Source of the DNA: JBJXGC01 sp046154545
GTDB taxonomy: Bacteria; Chloroflexota; Dehalococcoidia; Tepidiformales; Tepidiformaceae
Direction of reading: 5' to 3'
Assembly (NCBI GenBank): GCA_046154545.1
Contig: JBJXGC010000202.1
Coordinates: forward strand, 1 to 27,075
Length of the DNA stretch: 27,075 bases
How positions within the stretch are numbered: position 1 is the first letter of the stretch; every line of letters begins with the position of its first letter. Positions 8,237-15,578 of the stretch are shown here, one piece after another. The notes under the pieces are model-generated. The model made no database searches. It saw only the letters and a program-made list of their open reading frames with translations, and was not told where the DNA came from. The position numbers and the translations under genes were made by a program.

Positions 8237-9064
8237 TTACGTGTGCATCACGGAATCGATGCGGAACTTTACTTCGCCCCGCGGTGTGGCCACGGCGACC
8301 TCGTCCCCAGGGCGGCGGCCGAGGAGCTGCTTACCGACCGGCGAATCGACCGAGATCTTTCGTTCGGCGGCGTTCGCTTCGCGGGCGTTCACGAGGATGT
8401 ACTCGAAGGTGCGGTCCTCAGCGAGGTTGGTGACGTTGACCGTGGAACCGACGGCTGAGCGGCCATCAGCGTCCCGCTTCTCCACGAGGACGGCGCGGCG
8501 CATCGCCTCTTCGATCTGCTTCTTGCGGTTCATGGTGAAGGCGAGCGCTTCGCGGGCCGCGTGGTAGGGCGCGTTTTCCTTCAGGTCGCCATCCGAACGG
8601 GCGATCTCGACAGCCTTGATCAGGTCGATGTGTTGCTCCCCGATCGCCTTCAGCTCCTCTTCGAGGGCGGCGATCCCATCGGCGGTCATTTCGATGGGGG
8701 ACTCATCGCGCTTCAGCGAGCCGCCGACGTTCGAGCGGCCGGGGGTGCGCTTGGCGCGGACGTTCACGCCGAAGTTCGTGGTCGTGTATTCGCGTTTCTT
8801 GAGGAACTGGAACCAGGCCTTGAGCGCCGCAACCCGGTCGGGCGCGGCGGGATCCGATGTGCGGATCTGGGCCTCGGCGTAGGATTCGACACGGCTGCCG
8901 CTGAGCGAGCTGATGGCGGAGCCTTCGCCTGCGTATTCGATGTACTTTCGGATGAACGGTTCCTGGTAGCGGCGAATCTCCGGTTTCAGCGAGAGGATGT
9001 ATTCGTTGGCTGCTTCGCCGAGGGTGATGTAGGCCGCGGGCGCGGCTGCCGGTTCTACTGTCAT
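8237..9064 (-). CDS. greA: GreA-family transcript cleavage factor with N-terminal recombinase-type SAM-like domain
   Basis: Gre factors enter the RNA polymerase secondary channel and stimulate cleavage of backtracked RNA. The C-terminal part (about 126-275) is a full GreA: coiled coil with SDGDLKENAPYHAARE, whose Asp160 and Glu163 are the tip acids that position catalytic metal, then the FKBP-like domain from VGSTVNVTNLAEDRTFEY to GDEVAVATPRGEVKFRI. Residues about 12-106 are extra: ITLGEAANEYILSLK, IRKYIEYAGEG, ISSLSGSRVESYAE and VAALKAWFQFLKKREY follow the pattern of the core-binding domain of tyrosine recombinases. GreA is usually near 158 residues; this one has 275. Start: ATG at 9064 (GTG at 9070 also possible), without Shine-Dalgarno and six bases after TACGCT. 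Divergent from rsmG. Confidence 0.88.
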   Translation of the reverse strand: MTVEPAAAPAAYITLGEAANEYILSLKPEIRRYQEPFIRKYIEYAGEGSAISSLSGSRVESYAEAQIRTSDPAAPDRVAALKAWFQFLKKREYTTTNFGVNVRAKRTPGRSNVGGSLKRDESPIEMTADGIAALEEELKAIGEQHIDLIKAVEIARSDGDLKENAPYHAAREALAFTMNRKKQIEEAMRRAVLVEKRDADGRSAVGSTVNVTNLAEDRTFEYILVNAREANAAERKISVDSPVGKQLLGRRPGDEVAVATPRGEVKFRIDSVMHT

Positions 9065-9070
9065 AAACAC

Positions 9071-9076
9071 AGCGTA
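9071..9076 (-). promoter_or_regulatory. Candidate -10 box TACGCT, leaderless greA
   Basis: TACGCT on the minus strand ends six bases before the greA ATG, the spacing at which transcription would begin on or next to the start codon. The -35 match is poor (GTGCGA at 17 bases). Support comes mainly from the same arrangement at several other genes in the window. Confidence 0.35.
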
Positions 9077-9173
9077 CCATCGGCGTGCATGTTTCGCACG
9101 GGCAGCCTGGCCCAGGTGCCGGTAAATCGCGCCTTCTTGAGGCCTGCCCCCAAGTCGTCCGGGCGCTCACCGC

Positions 9174-9179
9174 TATCAT
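9174..9179 (+). promoter_or_regulatory. Candidate -10 box TATCAT, leaderless rsmG
   Basis: TATCAT, four or five matches to TATAAT, ends seven bases before the rsmG ATG. No good -35 is seen. The GGGGG between box and ATG is too close to the start to be a normal Shine-Dalgarno. Confidence 0.35.
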
Positions 9180-9186
9180 GGGGGCC

Positions 9187-9918
9187 ATGACGGAATCAGC
9201 GGGGCCTGAGGGGCCACTGAGCTGGCCGGAGCTGCCGCTCCTGTTCCCCGACCTTGAGGAGCCGGGGCGGTGGCTTCCCCTGCTCGAACGGCACGCGGCG
9301 ATCCTTGCGGAGGCCGCGCCGCGGGTCCGCGTCACCTCGGTCGCGGCGGCCGCCTCCGTCCGGCGGCACTACGCTGAATCCCTCGAGTTGCTCAGGATCA
9401 TCCGCGCCCAGAGCGGAGGCGAAACGCTCGCCGATATCGGCAGCGGCGGTGGCTTCCCCGGCCTCGTGATCGCGGCCGTCGAACCGGACCTCTCGGTCCA
9501 TCTCGTCGAGCCGCTCCAGAAGCGAGCCCGGCTGTTAGAGGAGGCGGCCGCCGCCCTCGGACTCAGCAACGTCACTATCCACGCCCAGCGGGCGGAGGAC
9601 GCGGGCCGGGGGCCGCTCAGGGAAACGATGGCCGTGGTCGCGGCCCGCGCCGTCGCTCCCCTCGCTGAAGTGCTGGAGTACACGGCCCCTTTTGCCGCGC
9701 CCGGCGGCCTGATCGCGCTCCCGAAGGGGAGCGGCCTGGCCGCCGAACTGGCCGCCGCAACCAACGCCATGGCCTCGCTCGCAGCCGGGGAGCCGCTCAT
9801 CGTCCCGATGCGCGGCGAGGTCAGTCCTATGCTCTCCGTCCTCCTCTTGCGGAAGCTCGGGCCAACGCCAGCGGCGTTTCCACGGAGAGCCGGGCTGCCG
9901 GCGAAGCGGCCACTCTAA
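9187..9918 (+). CDS. rsmG: 16S rRNA (guanine-527-N7) methyltransferase RsmG
   Basis: Methylates N7 of G527 in the 530 loop of 16S rRNA, using SAM; loss gives low-level streptomycin resistance in other bacteria. The 243-residue product has the family pattern in order: RRHYAESLELLRI (59-71), SAM motif LADIGSGGGFPG (81-92), the acidic motif HLVEPLQKRARLLEE, NVTIHAQRAED, then AARAVAPLAEVLEY and APGGLIALPKG. Length fits the family. I use the ATG at 9187; an ATG at 9178 and a frame open to 9085 exist, but GreA's promoter region lies there. In many genomes rsmG sits by mnmG and parAB; here it diverges from greA, an unusual location. Confidence 0.93.
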   Translation: MTESAGPEGPLSWPELPLLFPDLEEPGRWLPLLERHAAILAEAAPRVRVTSVAAAASVRRHYAESLELLRIIRAQSGGETLADIGSGGGFPGLVIAAVEPDLSVHLVEPLQKRARLLEEAAAALGLSNVTIHAQRAEDAGRGPLRETMAVVAARAVAPLAEVLEYTAPFAAPGGLIALPKGSGLAAELAAATNAMASLAAGEPLIVPMRGEVSPMLSVLLLRKLGPTPAAFPRRAGLPAKRPL

Positions 9919-9942
9919 GATCCGCATAGCCGCGTATTCCCT

Positions 9943-9972
9943 TATACAGAACGTACACGGATGTGATATAGT
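9943..9972 (+). promoter_or_regulatory. Promoter upstream of Yip1-like gene
   Basis: TATACA (four of six for -35), 18-bp spacer, TATAGT (five of six for -10), in an AT-rich patch that stands out from its GC-rich surroundings. A transcript from about 9979 would carry a 56-base leader with GGAGG before the ATG at 10035. Confidence 0.5.
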
Positions 9973-10034
9973 CACGGCCTATCGGCGGATCGTAAAGTCT
10001 GGATTGCCGGTAATCACGTGCCGCGGAGGCCACC

Positions 10035-10637
10035 ATGGACCCGAACCTCGTCCTCAACCATCTGCTCCGGCTCGTCCGGCTCGACACCACCGTCTTCGAC
10101 GAGGTGCGGGACGATGAAAAAGAGCTCATCCCGGCCGTCGTCGTCGCGGTGGTCGCCTCGTTCCTCGCTGGGCTCGGGTCGTTCCTCTGGGTCACGATCC
10201 AGGTACAGGGGCCGTCTCCGGATGGGGCCTTCCTGAACACCTTCGTCCTCGGGTCGATCTTCCTCGCCGTGATGTACGGGATCGCCTGCCTGGTCACCTA
10301 CGTGATGCTCTCGTCGGTGTACAAGGTCCAGGTCGATCTGCAAGCCCTCATCCGCTGCCTTGGCTACGCGGCCTGGCCGCTGGCGCTGTCGGTCCTGATG
10401 TTTCCCCCGGTCATCTACCCGATCTTCGCCATCGTCCCGATCGTCCTGCTGTTCGTGACGATGATCTACGCTGCCCAGTCGGCCTCGGGAGCAGACTCGC
10501 GCCAGGTGGTGATGTCCTGCCTGGCGGGGTTCACCGTGATGGTCTTCGTCCTCGGCCTCATCGCCATCTCGTCCGGGGCCAGCGACGCCATCCTCGGGGC
10601 AGGCGTGTTCGGCACGATGCTGGACCTGCGGTACTGA
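10035..10637 (+). CDS. Yip1-like multi-span membrane protein
   Basis: A 200-residue integral membrane protein. After a soluble N-terminus (NHLLRLVRLDTTVFDEVRDDE) come about five hydrophobic segments near residues 34-55, 68-92, 108-136, 138-150 and 160-190. The N-terminal F-x-x-V-R-x-D-x-x pattern followed by hydrophobic spans is the layout of bacterial Yip1-domain proteins, whose role is not established (possibly membrane organisation or transport). The ATG at 10035 is preceded by GGAGG at seven bases. It has its own promoter-like sequence and is followed by a hairpin after the stop, so it may be a single-gene unit. Confidence 0.72.
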   Translation: MDPNLVLNHLLRLVRLDTTVFDEVRDDEKELIPAVVVAVVASFLAGLGSFLWVTIQVQGPSPDGAFLNTFVLGSIFLAVMYGIACLVTYVMLSSVYKVQVDLQALIRCLGYAAWPLALSVLMFPPVIYPIFAIVPIVLLFVTMIYAAQSASGADSRQVVMSCLAGFTVMVFVLGLIAISSGASDAILGAGVFGTMLDLRY

Positions 10638-10643
10638 TGACGT

Positions 10644-10664
10644 CTCAGGCGGGCGCCGCCTGAG
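10644..10664. terminator. Hairpin after Yip1-like gene, no T-tract
   Basis: CTCAGGCGG, three-base loop GCG, CCGCCTGAG: a perfect 9-bp stem starting seven bases after the stop codon. There is no run of T, so intrinsic termination is uncertain; Rho-assisted termination or 3'-end protection is possible. Confidence 0.4.
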
Positions 10665-10722
10665 CTGGACGCAGGTGCACTGGCGATGGGACGGCCTGTT
10701 CGCGTAGGCTGGTGCACCTGCT

Positions 10723-11979
10723 ATGGACCCCAACACCGTCCCCGTCCGGCGCAACATCTGGCTCTACTACGCCTTCTCCTTCCTCGCCCAGTTCCTGCTC
10801 TGGGCGGCCGTCTGGATCAAATACCTGATCGACGACCGCGGGCTCGAACTGAAGTGGATCCTGGCGATGGATTTCCCCTTCTGGATCCTGGTGGCTGTGC
10901 TCCAGGCGCCCACCGGAGCGTTCGCGGACCACGTCGGGCGGCGGAAGGTGCTCGCCCTTTCGGGGCTGCTCTACGCAATCACGATCCTCGGCTTCGGGCT
11001 GACCACCAACTATGTGTCGCTCTTCTTCGTGTACGTGCTCTGGGCCTTCGCGATGTCGATGCAGATGGGCGCGGATCAGGCCCTGATCTACGACACGCTG
11101 AAGCTGGCCGGGCGCGAAGACCGGTTTAAGCGCGTGGCCGGGAACGGCTTTGCCATCGGCATGTTTGCAGCCCTCCTCGGCGTGGGCTTCGGCGGCGTCG
11201 TAGCCCACTACACGTCGCTGGTATTCACGGTCCAGATCAGCGCCCTCTTCCCGCTCCTCTCGATCGCCGCCGCACTGGCCTTCTGGGAACCGCCGGTGCG
11301 CGCCAAAGAGCAGCGCCACTACTGGCGCGACCTGCGGGCAGCCCTGGACTTCTCCTGGCACGTCCCCCAGGTGCGCTACACGCTCCTCGTCGGGGCTGTC
11401 CTGATGACGGGCACGTTCGGGCCGGTGGTCCTCGTCCAGCCCTTCCTGCTGGACTTCGACGTCAGCGACATCCTCTTCGGCTGGGTGCAGACGCCGTTGC
11501 GCCTGGTGGCGGTGGGCGGATCGGTCGTTGCCTTCATGGTCGGGCGGCGGCTGGGCATGCCCCGGGTCCTGCTGGCGGGGTCGGCACTGATCTTTGCGTC
11601 ATACGTTGGCCTCGCGCTGGTCGGCGCGGCCTGGGCGTTCGCCTTCTTCGCGTTGCCGGCCCTGGTCCAGGGGATCGCCAGCCCGCTCCTGAGCAACCAC
11701 CTGAACGAGCGCATCCCGAGCGATAAACGGGCGACCGTATTGAGCGTGATGCAGCTCGCCTTCGCTCTCCAGGTGGCCTTCTTCGAACCGGCCCTCGGCT
11801 TCCTCGCCGATGGGATCGCGCTGCGTTGGGCCTTCGTCTTCGCCGCGGCGTACTTCGTGGTGCTGGTCCCGCCGTTGCTCTTCTTGTGGCGCCGCTCGCA
11901 TGCTGTCGCCTTCGCCGCGCCAGGCCCCGCCGAGAGCAGCGCCCTGAATCCGGCCCCGGCCGACGCCGCAGGGGGCTGA
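10723..11979 (+). CDS. Major facilitator superfamily transporter
   Basis: A 418-residue permease with about 12 hydrophobic spans in two halves. The loop after span 2 carries GAFADHVGRRKVLALSG, the MFS motif A (G-x-x-a-D-x-x-G-R-R/K-x-x-l), and the first half also has QMGADQALIYDTL, as in Bcr/TetA-like and other drug-type exporters. The C-terminal tail is short and Ala/Pro-rich. The ATG at 10723 lacks a Shine-Dalgarno; TAGGCT at 10705-10710 is a possible -10, giving a very short leader. Substrate cannot be predicted. Neighbouring catabolic genes start with their own signals, so no functional link is shown. Confidence 0.88.
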   Translation: MDPNTVPVRRNIWLYYAFSFLAQFLLWAAVWIKYLIDDRGLELKWILAMDFPFWILVAVLQAPTGAFADHVGRRKVLALSGLLYAITILGFGLTTNYVSLFFVYVLWAFAMSMQMGADQALIYDTLKLAGREDRFKRVAGNGFAIGMFAALLGVGFGGVVAHYTSLVFTVQISALFPLLSIAAALAFWEPPVRAKEQRHYWRDLRAALDFSWHVPQVRYTLLVGAVLMTGTFGPVVLVQPFLLDFDVSDILFGWVQTPLRLVAVGGSVVAFMVGRRLGMPRVLLAGSALIFASYVGLALVGAAWAFAFFALPALVQGIASPLLSNHLNERIPSDKRATVLSVMQLAFALQVAFFEPALGFLADGIALRWAFVFAAAYFVVLVPPLLFLWRRSHAVAFAAPGPAESSALNPAPADAAGG

Positions 11980-12036
11980 TCCCCCGTCCCTCCCGGGATC
12001 GCGGAAACGCGCGAATCACCCTGCCCGCGGTGTGCG

Positions 12037-12042
12037 TAGAAT
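12037..12042 (+). promoter_or_regulatory. Candidate -10 box TAGAAT before LLM oxidoreductase
   Basis: TAGAAT, five of six to consensus, would start a transcript at about 12049. GGAGGG at 12059-12064 then sits six bases before the ATG at 12071. The -35 region is weak. Confidence 0.4.
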
Positions 12043-12070
12043 GCGCCCCACTACCACTGGAGGGCCGGCG

Positions 12071-12991
12071 ATGCAGTTCGGCGTCCATCTTCCTCATCTC
12101 GGCCGCGGCGCCGACCGCCAGAGTTTGGCGGCCTTCGCCCGCAAGGCCGATGAACTTGGCTATCACTCGGGCTGGGTGAGTGACCATGTCGCCTGGCCGG
12201 CTGAGGTCGAATCGCGTTACCCCTATAGCGCGAACGGGGACTTCCCCGCGCCCTACAACATCCCCTGGCTCGACCCGCTGGGGACGCTCATCTTTGCCGC
12301 CGCGCACACCGAGCGGCTGAAGCTGGGGACGACCGTCCTGATCCTCGGCTACCGGCCGCCCGTGCAGACGGCAAAGATGCTGGCGACGCTCGACGTGCTC
12401 TCCGAGGGCCGGACGATTCTCGGCGTTGGCGTCGGCTGGATGCGCGAGGAGTTCGAGGCGCTGGGCATGCCGTTCGACCACCGCGGCGCCCGGGCCGATG
12501 AGCAGCTCGACATCTTCGAGGCGCTCTTCACCCAGCCCCTCCCGGAGTACCACGGCCGCTTCTACGACTTCCCCGGCATCGGCTTTAACCCGCGCCCCGC
12601 GAACGGGCGCATCCCCATCTGGGTGGGCGGCGACACGGAGGCCGCCTTCCAGCGGACGGCGAAGTACGGCGATTGTTTCCACGCCGCCTTCACGCCCTTG
12701 CCGGAACTGAAGATGCACTGGGCCCGGGTCCGCGAACTGGCCGAGCGGGGCGGGCGCGACCCGGCTTCGATCGGCTTCTCCGTTCGTCTCTTCGCCGAGT
12801 TCGACGGCAACACGGCCGACCCCGCGAAGTCGATCCAGGGCACGGCCGGCCAGCTTGTCGAGCAGATCGGCGTCTACCGGGATGCGGGCGTCGACCACCT
12901 GCTCGTCGAGTTCATCGCCCGTGGGGGCGTGACCGGGCGCGAAGAGGCGATGGTCCGCTTCGCCGCCGAAGTCGTGCCGAAACTCTCATAG
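12071..12991 (+). CDS. LLM-class F420-dependent (or FMN) oxidoreductase
   Basis: A 306-residue luciferase-like TIM-barrel flavin/F420 enzyme. The start MQFGVHLPHLG, then SDHVAWPAEVESRYPY, LKLGTTVLILGYRPPVQTAKMLATLD (read in parts) with the SEGRTILGVGVGWMREEFEALG segment, and the RIPIWVGGDTEAAFQRTAKYGDCFH segment are the standard landmarks of the TIGR03619-type subgroup, where F420 use is common. The ATG at 12071 follows GGAGGG at six bases; a longer frame begins at 12032 but would cross the promoter. The BKACE-family gene starts 15 bases downstream, so the two form an operon. Substrate is unknown; oxidation or Baeyer-Villiger chemistry on a carbonyl compound is possible. Confidence 0.9.
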   Translation: MQFGVHLPHLGRGADRQSLAAFARKADELGYHSGWVSDHVAWPAEVESRYPYSANGDFPAPYNIPWLDPLGTLIFAAAHTERLKLGTTVLILGYRPPVQTAKMLATLDVLSEGRTILGVGVGWMREEFEALGMPFDHRGARADEQLDIFEALFTQPLPEYHGRFYDFPGIGFNPRPANGRIPIWVGGDTEAAFQRTAKYGDCFHAAFTPLPELKMHWARVRELAERGGRDPASIGFSVRLFAEFDGNTADPAKSIQGTAGQLVEQIGVYRDAGVDHLLVEFIARGGVTGREEAMVRFAAEVVPKLS

Positions 12992-13006
12992 ACCTCCGGA
13001 GGAGCC

Positions 13007-13897
13007 ATGGCCGTCCAACCGCTGATCATCGAAGCCGCCATCAACGGCGCCACCCCGAAGACGCGTAACCCCAACGTCCCCCGTTCGCCCGCGGAAATCG
13101 CGGGCGATGCCCTCGCCTGCCTCGAGGCGGGCGCTTCGATCGTCCACAACCACAACGACGAGATGCTGCTTACGCCCGACGGCGTCCACGCCGCCGCGCC
13201 CTACATCGAGGCCTGGCGGGCGATCCTGGCTGAGCGGCCCGATGCACTCCTCTACCCGACGATGGGCGGTGGCGGCCCCCACACGACCATCGAGCGCCGG
13301 TATGCGCACATCCCGGCCCTCGCCGAAGCCGGGGTCATGCGCCTCGGGCTCATCGACCCGGGCTCGGTGAATCGCGGGCCGCTGGACCGCGATGGCCTCC
13401 CGATGGCGACGGACCTGACCTACATCAACACCCTCAAGGACACGCGCCACATGGTCGAGATGTGCGAGAAGCACCGCCTGGGGCCGAGCGTCTCCTGTTT
13501 CGAACCGGGGTTCGTGCGGACCGCCGTCCGTTACGCCCAGGCCGGACGGCTGCCCGCCGGGGCACTCATCAAGTTCTACTTCGGCGGCCCCGCCCAGAAC
13601 TTTGGCCTCGCCCCGACGGCGAAGGCGCTCGACGCCTATGTCGAGATGCTCGACGGCACGGAGTTGCCGTGGTCGGTGGCCGTCCTCGGCGGGGACTGCC
13701 TGGCGAGCGGCATGGCGCGCCTCGCGATCGAACGCGGTGGCCACGTCCGCGTCGGTCTCGAGGACTACGCCGGGCCTGGTACACCGGCGAACGTCGAACT
13801 GGTGCGGGCGCTCGTGAAACTGGCCGGTGAATGCGGCCGGCCGGTCGCGACGCCCGACGAGACGGCGGCGGTGCTGGGGCTGCCGCGCGGGCGGTAG
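13007..13897 (+). CDS. BKACE-family beta-keto acid cleavage enzyme (DUF849)
   Basis: Family members (prototype Kce, 3-keto-5-aminohexanoate cleavage enzyme) condense a beta-keto acid with acetyl-CoA to give acetoacetate and a new CoA ester, using zinc. The 296-residue protein shows the family signature: IIEAAINGATPKTRNP at the N-terminus, zinc ligands His47 and His49 in IVHNHNDE (matching H46/H48 of Kce), PTMGGGGPHTTIERRY, the FEPGFVRTAVRYAQAG segment and GGDCLASGMARLAIERGGHVRVGLED near the end (read in parts). GGAGGAG precedes the ATG. It is co-transcribed with the LLM oxidoreductase. Which keto acid is used cannot be told; the family is broad. Confidence 0.9.
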   Translation: MAVQPLIIEAAINGATPKTRNPNVPRSPAEIAGDALACLEAGASIVHNHNDEMLLTPDGVHAAAPYIEAWRAILAERPDALLYPTMGGGGPHTTIERRYAHIPALAEAGVMRLGLIDPGSVNRGPLDRDGLPMATDLTYINTLKDTRHMVEMCEKHRLGPSVSCFEPGFVRTAVRYAQAGRLPAGALIKFYFGGPAQNFGLAPTAKALDAYVEMLDGTELPWSVAVLGGDCLASGMARLAIERGGHVRVGLEDYAGPGTPANVELVRALVKLAGECGRPVATPDETAAVLGLPRGR

Positions 13898-13967
13898 TTG
13901 CGACCCACAGCGGTCGCGGGCTTCGCACACACCCCAGGCGTACCGGAACCTTGAACGTTGAGCCGTC

Positions 13968-13998
13968 TTATTCAAGGTTATTGAATAACCTTGAATAA
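13968..13998. promoter_or_regulatory. 31-bp perfect palindrome, distal operator of Fic gene
   Basis: TTATTCAAGGTTATT, a central G, then its exact reverse complement. It is far more AT-rich than the surroundings. Its centre is 40 bp from that of the second palindrome. A diverged half-site AACCTTGAA at 13947-13955 sits a further 40 bp upstream of the matching half of this one. Confidence 0.75.
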
Positions 13999-14001
13999 CG
14001 T

Positions 14002-14031
14002 TTGGCCTTATTCAAGGTTACGTCGTAAGCT
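14002..14031 (+). promoter_or_regulatory. Candidate Fic-gene promoter inside the operator region
   Basis: TTGGCC (four of six for -35), 18-bp spacer, TAAGCT (three of six for -10), nine bases before the ATG. The proximal palindrome fills the spacer and the -10 box. The match is modest, but no Shine-Dalgarno could fit between palindrome and ATG, so a leaderless or nearly leaderless transcript is likely. Confidence 0.35.
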
Positions 14032-14038
14032 TGAATAA
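14008..14038. promoter_or_regulatory. 31-bp near-perfect palindrome, proximal operator abutting Fic ATG
   Basis: TTATTCAAGGTTAC, GTC, GTAAGCTTGAATAA: 13 of 14 arm positions pair. It ends two bases before the ATG at 14041, so a bound protein would cover the promoter and the start site. Confidence 0.72.
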
Positions 14039-14040
14039 CC

Positions 14041-15312
14041 ATGGCTCACCACCTGCGCGAACGCTGGCAACCCACCTTCGGGAGCGGCATTCCCCGCCGC
14101 GCCCGGCAGGGCTGCGAGTACGACGCATACGTCCCCGACGCGCTGGGCGACCGCCCGGTCCTGCTCAATGGTTCCGTAGCCGCCGACGTGGCAGACGCCG
14201 AGGCCGCCATCACGCGCCTCAATGCTGAGGCGGTCTCACTGGTTGACTCCGAGGCCCTCGCCCGACTCCTCCTCCGCGCCGAGGCGGTAGCGTCGTCACG
14301 TATCGAAGGCCTGGAAGTTGGCGGCCGGCGGCTGTTGCGCGCCCAGGCCGCTCGCGCCCTGGGCGACGACCCTCGCGACGTCACTGCCGAGGAGATCCTC
14401 GCCAACATCGGTGCCATGGCCTGGGCTATCGAGACGGTGGCCGCCGCACCCGAGATTACGGTCGGACACCTGCTGGAGATGCACCGCCGTCTGCTTGCGG
14501 GCACACGCACGGCCGACCAGGCCGGGCAGGTGCGGACATCGCAGAACTGGATCGGTGGGAGCAGCTACAACCCCTGCGGCGCCGCCTTCATCCCCCCGCC
14601 GCCCGGGTACATCCAGGCGCTGCTTGAGGACCTTTGCCGCTTCTGCAGCGATGACGCGCTCTCACCCCTCGTCCAGGCGGCCCTCGCTCACGCCCAATTC
14701 GAGACCATCCACCCGTTCCACGACGGGAACGGCCGGACCGGCCGGGCACTCATCCACGTGATCATGCGCCGCCGTGGCCTGGCGCCGCGCACCCTGCCAC
14801 CCGTCTCCCTCGTCCTCGCCACCTGGCCGGACGACTACGTCGGTGGACTCACGGCCACCCGCTACCTCGGAGACGCGACGGGGAACAGCGCCCAGGATGG
14901 ACTGAATCGGTGGGTCGAACTCTTTGCCTCCGCCTGCTCACGCGCCGTGGCCGACGCCCACACTTATGAAGAGCGCGTCCACGAACTGCACGGGCGATGG
15001 CGCGCGACCGTCGGCCGCGTGCGGAACGGGTCCGCCGCCGACCTCCTGCTCGCCACGATTCCCGGAACGCCGATCCTCACGGTCGCCAGCGCGGCCACGC
15101 TTATCGGCCGGACGTTCCAGGCGACGAACGACGCCATAGCGCGCCTGGTGGCGGCGGAGGTCCTGCGGCCGGTGCGTGTCGGCAGGCGCAACCGTGCCTT
15201 CGAAGCGCCGGATCTCGTGGACGCCTTCGCCGACCTCGAACGCCGCCTCGCGAGCCCACTCGGCGACACCCGCTCAGCGCCACCAGTACGCCCGGCGCCC
15301 CGCCGCGGCTGA
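14041..15312 (+). CDS. Fic-domain protein (AMPylase type) with C-terminal winged helix
   Basis: Fic enzymes move AMP (or a related nucleotide moiety) from ATP to a target hydroxyl. The 423-residue protein has the complete catalytic motif HPFHDGNGRTGR at 224-235, with catalytic His224. An N-terminal self-inhibitory motif S-x-x-x-E-G is present at 85-90 (SSRIEG), which places it in class II, where the Glu blocks productive ATP binding. The flap/substrate region reads SSYNPCGAAFIPPPP. Residues about 335-405 (ILTVASAATLIGRTFQATNDAIARLVAAEVL in part, then RPVRVGRRNRAFEAPDLVDAF) form a winged-helix domain. It stands alone, without an antitoxin gene. Two palindromes directly before the ATG suggest autoregulation through that winged helix. 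Target unknown. Confidence 0.92.
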   Translation: MAHHLRERWQPTFGSGIPRRARQGCEYDAYVPDALGDRPVLLNGSVAADVADAEAAITRLNAEAVSLVDSEALARLLLRAEAVASSRIEGLEVGGRRLLRAQAARALGDDPRDVTAEEILANIGAMAWAIETVAAAPEITVGHLLEMHRRLLAGTRTADQAGQVRTSQNWIGGSSYNPCGAAFIPPPPGYIQALLEDLCRFCSDDALSPLVQAALAHAQFETIHPFHDGNGRTGRALIHVIMRRRGLAPRTLPPVSLVLATWPDDYVGGLTATRYLGDATGNSAQDGLNRWVELFASACSRAVADAHTYEERVHELHGRWRATVGRVRNGSAADLLLATIPGTPILTVASAATLIGRTFQATNDAIARLVAAEVLRPVRVGRRNRAFEAPDLVDAFADLERRLASPLGDTRSAPPVRPAPRRG

Positions 15313-15324
15313 GGCCGCAGAGCG

Positions 15325-15567
15325 TCAGACGTTTCGCCGGGCATGGCGTTCCAGCCGGGCCCACCGCTCGCGGACAGCCCGGTCCTCCTCCTCACGGCCG
15401 GCAAACCAGCCGAGGTCCGCCCCCGTGCCGAAGAGCAAAGCGAAGTCGCGGAAGTTCTCCGCGTCGGTCGAAGCGCGCAGTTCGGCGATTTCGAACTCGT
15501 TCATCCGCGCGTACCCACGAACCATCCGGCGGACCTTCGCGGCTTCGCCCTCATCCATGCTCGCCAT
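15325..15567 (-). CDS. Small conserved-looking protein of unknown function
   Basis: An 80-residue, charged, mostly helical protein (KVRRMVRGYARMNEFEIAEL; ENFRDFALLFGTGADLGWF; REEEDRAVRERWARLERHA). I do not recognise a family. It starts 11 bases after the stop of the acyl-CoA synthetase gene on the same strand, so it is probably its operon partner. Starts at 15567 or 15558 are both possible, neither with a strong ribosome site. Length, codon use and position favour a real gene. Confidence 0.5.
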   Translation of the reverse strand: MASMDEGEAAKVRRMVRGYARMNEFEIAELRASTDAENFRDFALLFGTGADLGWFAGREEEDRAVRERWARLERHARRNV

Positions 15568-15578
15568 CGCACCACGGC

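Noticed and set aside
8237..8900. Idea that the recombinase-like domain marks a broken integrase next to a mobile element.
   Set aside because: There is no catalytic R-H-R-Y domain, no att-like repeat, and the frame runs without a break into a complete GreA, so a stable fusion is the better reading.
13968..14038. Possible CRISPR or iteron array because of repeated TTATTCAAG units.
   Set aside because: Only two palindromic units plus one diverged half-site, no unique spacers, no cas or rep gene; the place before a start codon fits operators better.
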